Assembly: GCF_016862935.1 (NCBI RefSeq) | Contig: NZ_BONX01000020.1 | Location: 1 to 64,000 of the forward strand | Direction: 5' to 3' | Length of the DNA stretch: 64,000 nt | From: Plantactinospora mayteni | GTDB taxonomy: Bacteria; Actinomycetota; Actinomycetes; Mycobacteriales; Micromonosporaceae | Shown here: positions 10,377 to 17,668 of the stretch, one piece after another | Layout of the letters: every line of letters begins with the position of its first letter | How positions within the stretch are numbered: the stretch's first letter is position 1 | Notes under the pieces: generated by a model | What the model was told of the DNA's origin: nothing | The model's database searches: none | What the model saw: only the letters and a program-made list of their open reading frames with translations | Made by a program: the position numbers and the translations under genes

Positions 10377-11594
10377 TCAGGAGACCCGGATCCAGGCGCC
10401 GGAAACCACGGTGAAGACGCCGAGCGAGTCCGGCTCCATCCCGCCGTGCCGGATCGGCGCGAACGAGTACGCCCCGGCGATCCCCTCGGTGATCTGGTTG
10501 CCCAGATAGGCGCGTAGCCGACCCCGGTCGACGCTCTTGCCGAGCCGGGCCGCGTTGACGACCAGGCGCACCGCGTCCGAGGCGTACGGTGCGAAGCCGC
10601 TGAACGAGCCGTGCAGGTGGATGTAGCGGTAGACGAAGTCCCGCCGGTCCAGCCCGGCCGTGCTGGTGTTGGTCAGGGACGAGCTGTTCAGCGAGCCGGG
10701 GTGCACGACGTACGCGCCCTCGACCGCCGGTGCGTTCTCCTCCGAGAGGGTGTCCTCGGCGACCGCGCCGGCGTCGAAGAAGATCCGGCCCTGGTAGCCG
10801 GTCTGCCGCAGCGCCCGAGCCGCCGTACCGGAGAACGGGGCGGTGCCCCAGACGACCACCGCGTCCGGATCGGACTGGGTCACCTTGCGGACCGTCGAGC
10901 GGTAGTCGGCGTTCTCGGCCCGGGGCAGCCGGATCGCCTTGACGAGGTCGATGTCCGACGCCTTCAGGGCGGCTGTGATGGCCCGTACGCCGGAATCTCC
11001 GTGCGCCCCCGGTGTCGCTAGCAGACCGACCTGTTTGAGGCCCTGCGAGCTAATCAGCCGGGCCAGCGCGCGTGCCACGTCCCGGGCGTCCGGCGTGAGC
11101 TTGAAGATGTACGTCCGCTGCGCCAGCGGCACGGTGAGGTTGTCGGCGGCGGCGAACGAGATGAACGGCACCTGTTGCTGCTGCGCGATCGGGATGATCG
11201 CCAGTGAGGTCTCGGCGAGGCAGCCGCCGATCAGCGCGTGCACGTTCTCCCGGGTGGCCAGTTCGGTCGCGTGCTGGGCGGCGAGCCGCGGTTCGCTGGC
11301 GTTGTCCCGGACCACCAGTCGGATGGTGCGGCGCAGGTTGCCGACCGGTACGCCCTGCTCGTTGAGCTTGTCGGTGGTGATCTGGAGCGCCCGTTCCTGG
11401 AGTACGCCCAGTACCTGGCCGGGGCCGGTGAGTTCGAGGCTGGCGCCGATGACGAGTTCGCGCGAACCGGGCCCGGGCGGACCGACCGGGCCCCCGTCGT
11501 CGCGTCCACACGCGGCGAGCAGGGTGGTGGCGGCTGCCCCCAGGAGACCTCGCCGACTCAGCGTCCACGCCTCGACTGCTGCCGGTCCGGCCAT
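10377..11594 (-). CDS. Lipoprotein substrate-binding protein, branched-chain amino acid (LivJ) type
   Basis: A 405-residue extracytoplasmic ligand-binding protein of the Peripla_BP_6 type. The N-terminus has an RRGLLGAAAT stretch compatible with Tat export and a lipobox LLAAC, so it is probably a lipoprotein on the outer face of the membrane. The mature part starts ELVIGASLELTGPG and contains the fold's usual ALIGGCLAETSLAIIP loop. No permease or ATPase genes lie beside it, so it may act as a solitary sensor or with a distant transporter. ATG 11594 has an AGGAAGG site 9 nt upstream; GTG 11603 is an alternative. An inverted repeat CGTAGG-N5-CCTACG (11619-11635) sits in the leader. Confidence 0.85.
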   Translation of the reverse strand: MAGPAAVEAWTLSRRGLLGAAATTLLAACGRDDGGPVGPPGPGSRELVIGASLELTGPGQVLGVLQERALQITTDKLNEQGVPVGNLRRTIRLVVRDNASEPRLAAQHATELATRENVHALIGGCLAETSLAIIPIAQQQQVPFISFAAADNLTVPLAQRTYIFKLTPDARDVARALARLISSQGLKQVGLLATPGAHGDSGVRAITAALKASDIDLVKAIRLPRAENADYRSTVRKVTQSDPDAVVVWGTAPFSGTAARALRQTGYQGRIFFDAGAVAEDTLSEENAPAVEGAYVVHPGSLNSSSLTNTSTAGLDRRDFVYRYIHLHGSFSGFAPYASDAVRLVVNAARLGKSVDRGRLRAYLGNQITEGIAGAYSFAPIRHGGMEPDSLGVFTVVSGAWIRVS

Positions 11595-11723
11595 CGTCGT
11601 CACCCTTCCTGCACTGGTCGTAGGTGTCGCCTACGGTCCCGGGGTATGTTGGCGGGCACTTCTGGGCGCCGTCAACTCTGCACAGAGTGGCAAGAAACAC
11701 CAGGTCGACGTAGGTCTGAGGCT

Positions 11724-11761
11724 GACTGTCCGGTCAGCCGACGGGTCCTGACCGGACAGTC
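11724..11761. repeat. Perfect 14-bp inverted repeat, possible operator or terminator
   Basis: GACTGTCCGGTCAG at 11724-11737 is exactly complementary to 11748-11761 with a 10-nt spacer. It lies about 130 bp upstream of the binding-protein start and after the separate hairpin that probably ends the previous transcript. It could be a regulator site or a second terminator. Confidence 0.5.
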
Positions 11762-11838
11762 CGAGCGGTGGCGTCGACCGGCTGACCGAGCGAGCGGAGC
11801 GTGTCCGGCCAAGTACGCGCAGCCCCGTTGACGCGGAA

Positions 11839-11879
11839 AACCCACACCGGCCGTCCGATGACGGGTGCCGGTGTGGGTT
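11839..11879 (-). terminator. Terminator of the IS110-like conservon-tail gene
   Basis: AACCCACACCGGC (11839-11851) and its exact complement (11867-11879) form a 13-bp stem with a 15-nt loop, 27 bp beyond the stop codon of the minus-strand gene ending at 11906. The A/T pairs at the stem base give a short U-rich edge on either strand. Confidence 0.7.
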
Positions 11880-11905
11880 CTCGGTGGAGTGGTGTATCCG
11901 CTCCG

Positions 11906-14224
11906 TCAGGAGCGATAGCTGGCGGAGCGGTATTCGTAGTCGAGGTTGCCGGCCCGCTCGTCCGGATCACGGCTGAAGTCCCAGCCTCCGGCGGCCTCCC
12001 GGCCCGGGCGGCCACCCACGGCGTAGCCACCGATCTCCTGGCCACGCCGCCAGCCCCGGAAGTAGCCGGTGGTGTGCTCGGCGATCCGGGCCGCGTCACG
12101 GACGATCCGCAGCGGCCGGTCGTCCCGCAGCGGCGAGCCGGGTACCAGGTTGGCCTGCGGCACCCGCTTGGGCAGGCCGGCGTTGGTCGAGGCGCCGACC
12201 GAGGGGCGGGACGCCTGCTGGGCGGCCTGCCAGCCACTGTCGGCCGTCGACGCCCACTCCACCTCGTCCTCCTCGGAGTGACCGGTGAACCAGGCGGACC
12301 TGGCCGCGGCGAAGATCAGCAGGTCGCCGTCACCCTCGTCGGAGACCGGCGGCGCGCTCGGCTCGACAATGCGGCGCGGCAGAGCCGACCCGGCCTGGGC
12401 GGCCGGCTCTCCCCGGTCCACCAGGCGCAGCGGAGGGTTGTCGGCGGGAAGCCCGTTGTGCAGGGGCCGGTCGGCCAGCGGCGGCGGCTCGACGAGGCGC
12501 AGCGTGGGCGGCTCCGGGGGCAGGTCGTCCGCCTGCCACGGCGGGGTGACCCGGCCGTCGGAGGGCGCCGGGCTGACCGGCGCGTCCCGCTCGCCGGACG
12601 GCCCGCCCGGGTATCCCGGGTATCCCGACCCGGTCGCCCGGTCGTCCTGCTCCTCGCCGGGGTTGACCAGCGGCCAGTTGGCCCGGGAACCGGGCGGTGG
12701 CGGCGGCTCGGGCCGTGTCGCCGGCACCGACACGGTCAGGCCGGCGGCGGAGATGGTGCTGCCGGGACGTGCCGTGCTGTCCCCGTTGGTCTTCGGCCGG
12801 GGCGTGATCGGCGTCGGCCGCCGCTCGTTGCGGGCGCTGTTGATGGCGGCGGTGGTCAGGGTGGCCCGGAAGGGTTCGCCGGCCTCGGCGGGCGGGATCG
12901 GCCCACGCTGCGGCGGTGGCATCGGGGTCATCCCGGGTGGCGGGGGTGGCGGTGCGGAGACCGGCCGGTTCGCCATCGTGTCGCCCTGGTATGCCGGCGG
13001 CGCGGAGGAGGGCGCGGCCGAGCGGGCTTCGCGGGGCGGCCCGGAGACCGGCACGACCGGCATCGAGAGCGTGGCGGCCGGCGACAGCGGCGGCGCGGAG
13101 GAGGGGGTGACCGGTGGCGGCGCCATCGGCGGCGGCGCGACCGGTGCCGGCGCGACCGGCGGTGGCCCCATCGGCTGAGGGCTGGCGGGCGCGGTGCTGG
13201 CCGCCGCCGGCTGGTGCCGGGTGCGCCGCCCCGAGCTGGGTACCGGCTCGCGGGCCGGACCGGGCAGTCCGGTGCCGGCCGGTGTCGGTGCCTCGCCAGC
13301 GCTGCGCCGCCCGGTCCGCCGGCTCGGGGCCGGCGCCGTGCCGACCCGGGCGGTCAGGGTGGCGACCAGCGCGTCGCAGCCGGCGTCGCAGGCGCGTACG
13401 GCTGCCACGGCCTGTCGTACGGTCTCCGCCGCGGCGGAGGTGAGGGCCTTGTTGGCGGCGCCCCGACGAGGGGTCTCCGCGATGGCGACCCGGAGCGCGG
13501 TGACCGCGTCGGTGATGACGTCGGCCTCGGCGACGCCGTCCGCGGCGAGGTGCGCGGCGATGGCGTCGGTGGCGACCGAGGTGTCCCGGCCGCGCGCACT
13601 GGTGCCGCCGATCATGCCCGGCTCGGGCAGTGCCTCCAGTACGGCCAGGGAGACCGGCTCGGCCGGATCCGGGTACGCCCGCAGCGCGGCCGGGTAGAGC
13701 TCGCGCAGCACCTCGCGCAGGGCCACGGCGGCGGCGTGCCGGCCGTTGGCGAGCGCGGCGTGCGCGGCGAGTACCGGCTTGAAGCTGACGAGTTCACGCG
13801 GCGGCGGCAGGGTGGCCGCGGAGAGGGCGCCGGCCTGCAACGCCCGGGCGAGCCCGACGGCACGCCGCTCGGCCGGGGCGGACTCCCGCTCATCCGCCGA
13901 CTCGTCGTCGGCGAACCGTTCGGCGAAGTCGTCGACGGAGTCGTCGTCGGCGATGACCAGTGGACGCCCGGCCGCGCTCAGCAGCGAGGTGACCATGTGG
14001 TCGTCGCTGTCCGCCGCGACGGCCACGCCGCTCGGCCCGCTGCTCCGCTCGACGAGCACCGCGCCGAGCTGGGCGTAGCCAGCCGGGTCATCGGTGATCT
14101 CGCAGACGTGGAGCAGCCTGCCTGCGTCGTCGACGACTGCGGAGGTCAGCGTCGCGCCGGCCGAAGCCGACCGGCCCGTGGCATCCGCAGAGGCCAGACC
14201 GCAGTACACCCGCACGAGCGCCAC
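11906..14224 (-). CDS. Domesticated IS110-transposase-like protein with a conservon-kinase tail
   Basis: A 772-residue protein of unknown function. Residues 1-230 follow the layout of an IS110-family transposase: an RNase H-like core (VYCGLASADA, AVVDDAGRLLHVCEI, GVAVAADSDDHMVTSLL, RPLVIADDDSVDDF) and then the helical stretch ALREVLRELYPAALRAY. The acidic residues expected at the active site look replaced (the E position reads VAVAAD, the DxxDA position reads PAERRA), and the C-terminal serine domain of IS110 is absent. The remainder is Pro/Ala-rich and ends with LIFAAARSAWF near 633 and GLPKRVPQANLVPG near 685, the same two motifs in the same order as the conservon kinase tail at 5-8.5 kb. 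GTG 14224 was chosen for its GGGAGGAGG ribosome site. I infer a domesticated, non-transposing protein working with conservon signalling. Confidence 0.65.
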   Translation of the reverse strand: MALVRVYCGLASADATGRSASAGATLTSAVVDDAGRLLHVCEITDDPAGYAQLGAVLVERSSGPSGVAVAADSDDHMVTSLLSAAGRPLVIADDDSVDDFAERFADDESADERESAPAERRAVGLARALQAGALSAATLPPPRELVSFKPVLAAHAALANGRHAAAVALREVLRELYPAALRAYPDPAEPVSLAVLEALPEPGMIGGTSARGRDTSVATDAIAAHLAADGVAEADVITDAVTALRVAIAETPRRGAANKALTSAAAETVRQAVAAVRACDAGCDALVATLTARVGTAPAPSRRTGRRSAGEAPTPAGTGLPGPAREPVPSSGRRTRHQPAAASTAPASPQPMGPPPVAPAPVAPPPMAPPPVTPSSAPPLSPAATLSMPVVPVSGPPREARSAAPSSAPPAYQGDTMANRPVSAPPPPPPGMTPMPPPQRGPIPPAEAGEPFRATLTTAAINSARNERRPTPITPRPKTNGDSTARPGSTISAAGLTVSVPATRPEPPPPPGSRANWPLVNPGEEQDDRATGSGYPGYPGGPSGERDAPVSPAPSDGRVTPPWQADDLPPEPPTLRLVEPPPLADRPLHNGLPADNPPLRLVDRGEPAAQAGSALPRRIVEPSAPPVSDEGDGDLLIFAAARSAWFTGHSEEDEVEWASTADSGWQAAQQASRPSVGASTNAGLPKRVPQANLVPGSPLRDDRPLRIVRDAARIAEHTTGYFRGWRRGQEIGGYAVGGRPGREAAGGWDFSRDPDERAGNLDYEYRSASYRS

Positions 14225-14286
14225 GGCGTCGTCCTCCTCCCGAGACACAAGTGGTGTGCCAAAGACTGATGCTCCCTGGTAAGGGG

Positions 14287-15276
14287 TCAGTCGCGCCAGT
14301 CCACGGCGGCAGAGATCTTGCCGATAATCGTGCGCCACCCGAGACTTGCGGTTTGTGCCCCGATTTTCTTGAGTCGCCGCCGACCCCGGAATCCGCCGAG
14401 ACCGCCGGCTACGGTCGCCCGGAGGGCCTCGTCGAGGTCGTCCAGGCTGGAGCCGGCAGAAAGCATATCGAGTACGGCCGGGAGCCGAAGCGCGTAGGCC
14501 AGGTCGCGGGAAACCTCACCGGCCTCGATGAGCAGCGTCGAGTCCCAGACGTCGTGCCCGCCACGGAGGTTCTCCACCACGAGGTCGAGCTCGTAGGAGT
14601 CCTCGTCGAGCGGGGCGACGTCGGCCGGCGTGATCCGCTCGACGAGCTGGTCCCAGGTGTCCAGGTCGGCGAGATCGTGCGGTGCGCCGGACTTGACGAA
14701 TGTGACAAGTGCCTCAGGATTCTTGAACAGCAGCAGCTTGCCCCGGTGGGTGAGGAAGGCCGGTACCTCCTCGCCCTCGTCCTCCTCCTCGACCTCTTCT
14801 TCCTCGTCCTTCTCGGCGTCGGAGTCGGCGGCCTTGGTCTTGCCGTCCCGCTCCGCCTCCTCCTTGTCGGCCTCGGCGAACTGGTCGGCGACCTCCTCGT
14901 CGAGGATCACGACGGTTTCGTCGTCGTCGTCCTCCTCGTCGTCCTCGGCCTGCCGCGACCGGCTGGCGAAGAGGTCGTCCTGCTCCCGGTCCTCGATGTC
15001 GGTCGGGGTCAGCTCACCCGCCGGGCGGTAGGTCCGCAGGGTGAAACCGGCGCCCGAGGGGAGGGCGATCTCGACCGGGTCGATCCGGACCTCTTCCCAG
15101 AGCGACCGGTCCGGAGTGCTGCCGGACGTCGCCGGGGCATCGTCGGTGCCGGCGTCGTCGTCGCTGGCTTCCGAGGAGCCGGCGTCGATCTGCCCGGGGT
15201 CGACAGCCCCGTCGCTTCCGGCGGGCTCGTTGCCGGGCTCGTCGGTGTCGGGCCGGTGGGACGACTGGCGGGCCAC
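14287..15276 (-). CDS. Acidic hypothetical protein
   Basis: A 329-residue cytosolic protein that I cannot assign to a function. The first 190 residues are very rich in Asp and Glu, with runs such as EDDEEDDDDE and EEEEVEEEDEGEE, and include a short ordered segment WEEVRIDPVEIALPSGAGFT. The C-terminal 140 residues look folded: FLTHRGKLLLF, DTWDQLVERITPADV, ENLRGGHDVWD and a basic end RGRRRLKKIGAQ. I believe similar proteins exist in other actinobacteria; I see no primase, helicase or nuclease motif. GTG 15276 has a GGAGG site 5 nt upstream. It lies 62 bp upstream of the IS110-like gene on the same strand and may be co-transcribed with it. Confidence 0.7.
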   Translation of the reverse strand: MARQSSHRPDTDEPGNEPAGSDGAVDPGQIDAGSSEASDDDAGTDDAPATSGSTPDRSLWEEVRIDPVEIALPSGAGFTLRTYRPAGELTPTDIEDREQDDLFASRSRQAEDDEEDDDDETVVILDEEVADQFAEADKEEAERDGKTKAADSDAEKDEEEEVEEEDEGEEVPAFLTHRGKLLLFKNPEALVTFVKSGAPHDLADLDTWDQLVERITPADVAPLDEDSYELDLVVENLRGGHDVWDSTLLIEAGEVSRDLAYALRLPAVLDMLSAGSSLDDLDEALRATVAGGLGGFRGRRRLKKIGAQTASLGWRTIIGKISAAVDWRD

Positions 15277-15392
15277 GCTGACCTCCGTGTGCGCTCGATA
15301 TGGGCACCCGACCCGGCGAGGGTGCCGGCGGATCGGTGACTCTGCGCACACACCCTAGTAGGCCGGCGGCGGGCGTGGATGCCGGCACCCCG

Positions 15393-15421
15393 TTGGAGTT
15401 CGCCGCATATATTAGTAGGCT
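15393..15421 (+). promoter_or_regulatory. Promoter of the first PadR gene
   Basis: TTGGAG (15393-15398) and TAGGCT (15416-15421) are separated by 17 bp. The ATG follows 8 nt after the -10 box, so the message is probably leaderless. A short GTAG-N5-CTAC repeat overlaps the -10 region and could be part of an autoregulatory site. Confidence 0.55.
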
Positions 15422-15429
15422 TGCTACCT

Positions 15430-15771
15430 ATGAACGCCCAGGCGCTGCACGGCCATCTCGATGCGCTGCTGCTCGCGGTGCTGGAGCGGGGCGCGCTGCA
15501 CGGTTACGCCATCATCGAGGCGCTCCGGGCCCGCAGCGGCGGCGTGCTCGATCTGCCCACCGGGACCATCTACCCGGCGCTGCGCCGGCTGGAGCGGGCC
15601 GGCTACGTCAGCAGTGCCTGGAGCACCGTCAACGGCCGCGAGCGCCGGACCTACGAGCTGACCGGTGCCGGGCTGCGTGCCCTGGCGGGCGAGCGGACCA
15701 GTTGGCAGGAGTTCAGCTCGACGGTGGGGCAGTTCCTCGGCGGAGCGCCCACCCCCGGCGCGCCCGCCTGA
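15430..15771 (+). CDS. PadR family transcriptional regulator
   Basis: A 113-residue winged-helix regulator of the short PadR class. It contains LHGYAIIEALRARSGGVLDL, the family core GTIYPALRRLERAGYVSS and the wing ERRTYELTGAGLRAL. There is only a short C-terminal dimerisation helix. PadR proteins usually repress their own gene and a neighbouring transporter. Here no membrane gene follows on the same strand; the convergent cydDC genes are the nearest candidates. ATG 15430 was chosen because a promoter lies directly before it; upstream in-frame codons precede that promoter. Confidence 0.88.
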   Translation: MNAQALHGHLDALLLAVLERGALHGYAIIEALRARSGGVLDLPTGTIYPALRRLERAGYVSSAWSTVNGRERRTYELTGAGLRALAGERTSWQEFSSTVGQFLGGAPTPGAPA

Positions 15772-15792
15772 CCGGCCAGTCGTGCTGGCCGG
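15772..15792. terminator. Bidirectional terminator between padR and cydC
   Basis: CCGGCCAG (15772-15779) and CTGGCCGG (15785-15792) form a perfect 8-bp stem with a 5-nt loop immediately after the padR stop codon. The convergent cydC gene ends at 15839. A 13-bp tandem repeat CAGGTGCCGGGTT (15814-15826 and 15827-15839) lies between them. Confidence 0.6.
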
Positions 15793-15838
15793 CGGGACTT
15801 CGGCGTTGGGGCTCAGGTGCCGGGTTCAGGTGCCGGGT

Positions 15839-17668
15839 TCAGGTGCTGATCGCCAGATAGTCGCGTTCGGCGTCGGTCTGGCGTAGCCACTGGTCCCGAT
15901 ACCAGCCGGGTCGGCCGGCCAGTTCGGCGTGGCTGCCCCGGTCGGCGATCCGCCCCTCGTCGAGGACGACGATCTCGTCGTACCGGTCTAAACCGGATAG
16001 TCGGTGCGTGACGAGTAGCACCGTGCGGTTCGGGCCGGCGTGTGCGGTCGCGGAGGCGAGCACCGCGTCGGCGGCGCCGGGGTCGAGACCCTCGGTCGGC
16101 TCGTCCAGCACCAGGATCCCGGCCGGGGCGGCGAGCAGGGCTCGGGCCAGCAGCAGCCGTTGGCGTTGCCCACCGGAGAGTTGACCGCCGTCCTCGCCGA
16201 CGATTGTGTCCCAGCCGGCGGGCTGCTGTCGTACCCAGTCGAGCAGGCCGGCCGCCGAGACCGCGCCGGCCAGGTCGTCGTCGGTTGCCCCGGCCCGGCC
16301 GAGCAGGAGGTTCTCCCGGACCGTGGCGTGGAAGACGTGTGCCTCGGCGAGCAGTCCGCCGACGATCCCGGGCAACCGGTCGACGGGCAGGTCGGGCAGG
16401 TCGACGCCGTTCAGTACGACCCGGCCGTGGTCTGGCCGGACCATCCCGGTCAGTACGCCGAGCAGGCTGCTCTTGCCGGCGCCGCTCGGACCGACCACGG
16501 CGACCCGGCTCCCCGCCGGCAGGTCGAGGCTCACCCCGTCGAGCGCGGGTGGGCCCGGCCGGCGGTATCGGAGGCTCACCTCCTCGACCCGGCAGTGCCA
16601 CCGCCGGGCCACCTCCTCCGCCCCGGAGCCGTCCCCGGGCTCCCCGCTCGGCGCCGGCTCGCCGGTCGACGTCTCTGGCGTGCCGGGCGACCTTGCGAAA
16701 GTGCCGGTCGGCGTCTCCGGGGTGCCCTCGGGGGCGGCCAGCAGGTCGGCGACCCGGGTCAGGCCGGTGCGCAGCCGGGCCCAGTGCCGGGCCGCGCCGA
16801 CCAGCGCCAGGGCCGCTTCGACGGCGGCGAGCGTGCCGACCGCGAGAACCCCGACGAGTACGCCGTCGACGCCCGCCCGCAGTGCCACGGTCAGCACGGC
16901 GGCGCTGGTCGCACCGGACAGCAGTACGCCGAGACCGTCCACGGCCCAGCCCACCGCCGCCGTCCGGCGTTCCAGCCCGGCGAGTTCGCGGGCCCGGGCG
17001 TCGGCCCGGTCCAGTGCCGCCCGGGTGGCACCGAAGGCGGCCAGGTCGGCGGCGCCGGCCGTCAGGTCCACCGCGTCCCCGGCGAGCGCGCCGCGCAACG
17101 GCGCCACCCGGGCGGCGGTACGCCGGGTGAGCACCGCCGCCAGCGCCGGAAGCACGACTCCGGCCAGCAGCAGTCCGCCGGCCAGGGCCAGCCCGGCGAC
17201 CGGGGCGACGGCGGACGCGCCGAGCACGGCGAGCAGGCCGACGAGCACGGCGGCGGCGCCGGGGACCAGTACCCGGAGCAGCAGGTCCTGCACCGCCTCG
17301 ACGTCCGAGACGAGCCGGCTGAGCAGGTCGCCGGAGCGCTGCGGCGCGGCGGTGCGCCGGGCCGCCAGCGCGGCGAAGACCCGGGTCCGGACCTCGGTGA
17401 CGACCCGCAGCGCGGCGTCGTGCCCGGCCAGCCGCTCGGTGTACCGCAGCACGCCCCGGCCGATCGCCAGGGCCCGCACCGCGACGATCGCCACGGTGAG
17501 GGTGTCCAGCGGCGGCCGGTCGGCGGCGCTGACCAGCAGCCAGGTCGCGGTCGCCAGCAGGGCGAGCCCGGCGAGTTCGGTGCCGGCGGCGAGCAGGCCG
17601 GCGCCGAGCAGCCGACCGAGGTACGGGCGGGCCAGCCGCCAGACGGTACGTTCGGGTCGCAGCCTCAC
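15839..17668 (-). CDS. cydC: Thiol reductant ABC exporter subunit CydC
   Basis: A 609-residue ABC half-transporter with an N-terminal six-helix membrane domain and a C-terminal ATPase. CydDC exports cysteine and glutathione-type thiols and is needed to assemble cytochrome bd oxidase. The ATPase shows Walker A VGPSGAGKSSLLG, signature QLSGGQRQRLLLARALL and Walker B LVLDEPTEGLD. The start GTG overlaps the cydD stop codon (GTGA), so the pair is translationally coupled. A variable linker rich in ETPTGTF and SPGTPE separates membrane and ATPase domains. cydAB are not in the window. Confidence 0.9.
   Translation of the reverse strand: MRLRPERTVWRLARPYLGRLLGAGLLAAGTELAGLALLATATWLLVSAADRPPLDTLTVAIVAVRALAIGRGVLRYTERLAGHDAALRVVTEVRTRVFAALAARRTAAPQRSGDLLSRLVSDVEAVQDLLLRVLVPGAAAVLVGLLAVLGASAVAPVAGLALAGGLLLAGVVLPALAAVLTRRTAARVAPLRGALAGDAVDLTAGAADLAAFGATRAALDRADARARELAGLERRTAAVGWAVDGLGVLLSGATSAAVLTVALRAGVDGVLVGVLAVGTLAAVEAALALVGAARHWARLRTGLTRVADLLAAPEGTPETPTGTFARSPGTPETSTGEPAPSGEPGDGSGAEEVARRWHCRVEEVSLRYRRPGPPALDGVSLDLPAGSRVAVVGPSGAGKSSLLGVLTGMVRPDHGRVVLNGVDLPDLPVDRLPGIVGGLLAEAHVFHATVRENLLLGRAGATDDDLAGAVSAAGLLDWVRQQPAGWDTIVGEDGGQLSGGQRQRLLLARALLAAPAGILVLDEPTEGLDPGAADAVLASATAHAGPNRTVLLVTHRLSGLDRYDEIVVLDEGRIADRGSHAELAGRPGWYRDQWLRQTDAERDYLAIST

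Larger units (their letters stand above)
11595..11905. other. 311-bp intergenic region with two strong inverted repeats
   Basis: This gap lies upstream of the binding-protein gene and downstream of the IS110-like gene, both on the minus strand. It holds the perfect 14-bp inverted repeat at 11724-11761 and the terminator hairpin at 11839-11879. On the minus strand a TTGACG around 11675 could be a -35 box for the binding-protein gene. Confidence 0.45.

Noticed and set aside
11906-14224. An active IS110 insertion sequence
   Set aside because: Catalytic acidic residues and the serine domain are missing, and no flanking element ends were found.
11801-14269. A plus-strand frame of about 820 codons opposite the IS110-like gene
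   Set aside because: Composition is low-complexity Arg/Gly and the minus-strand gene has a strong ribosome site, terminator and recognisable motifs.
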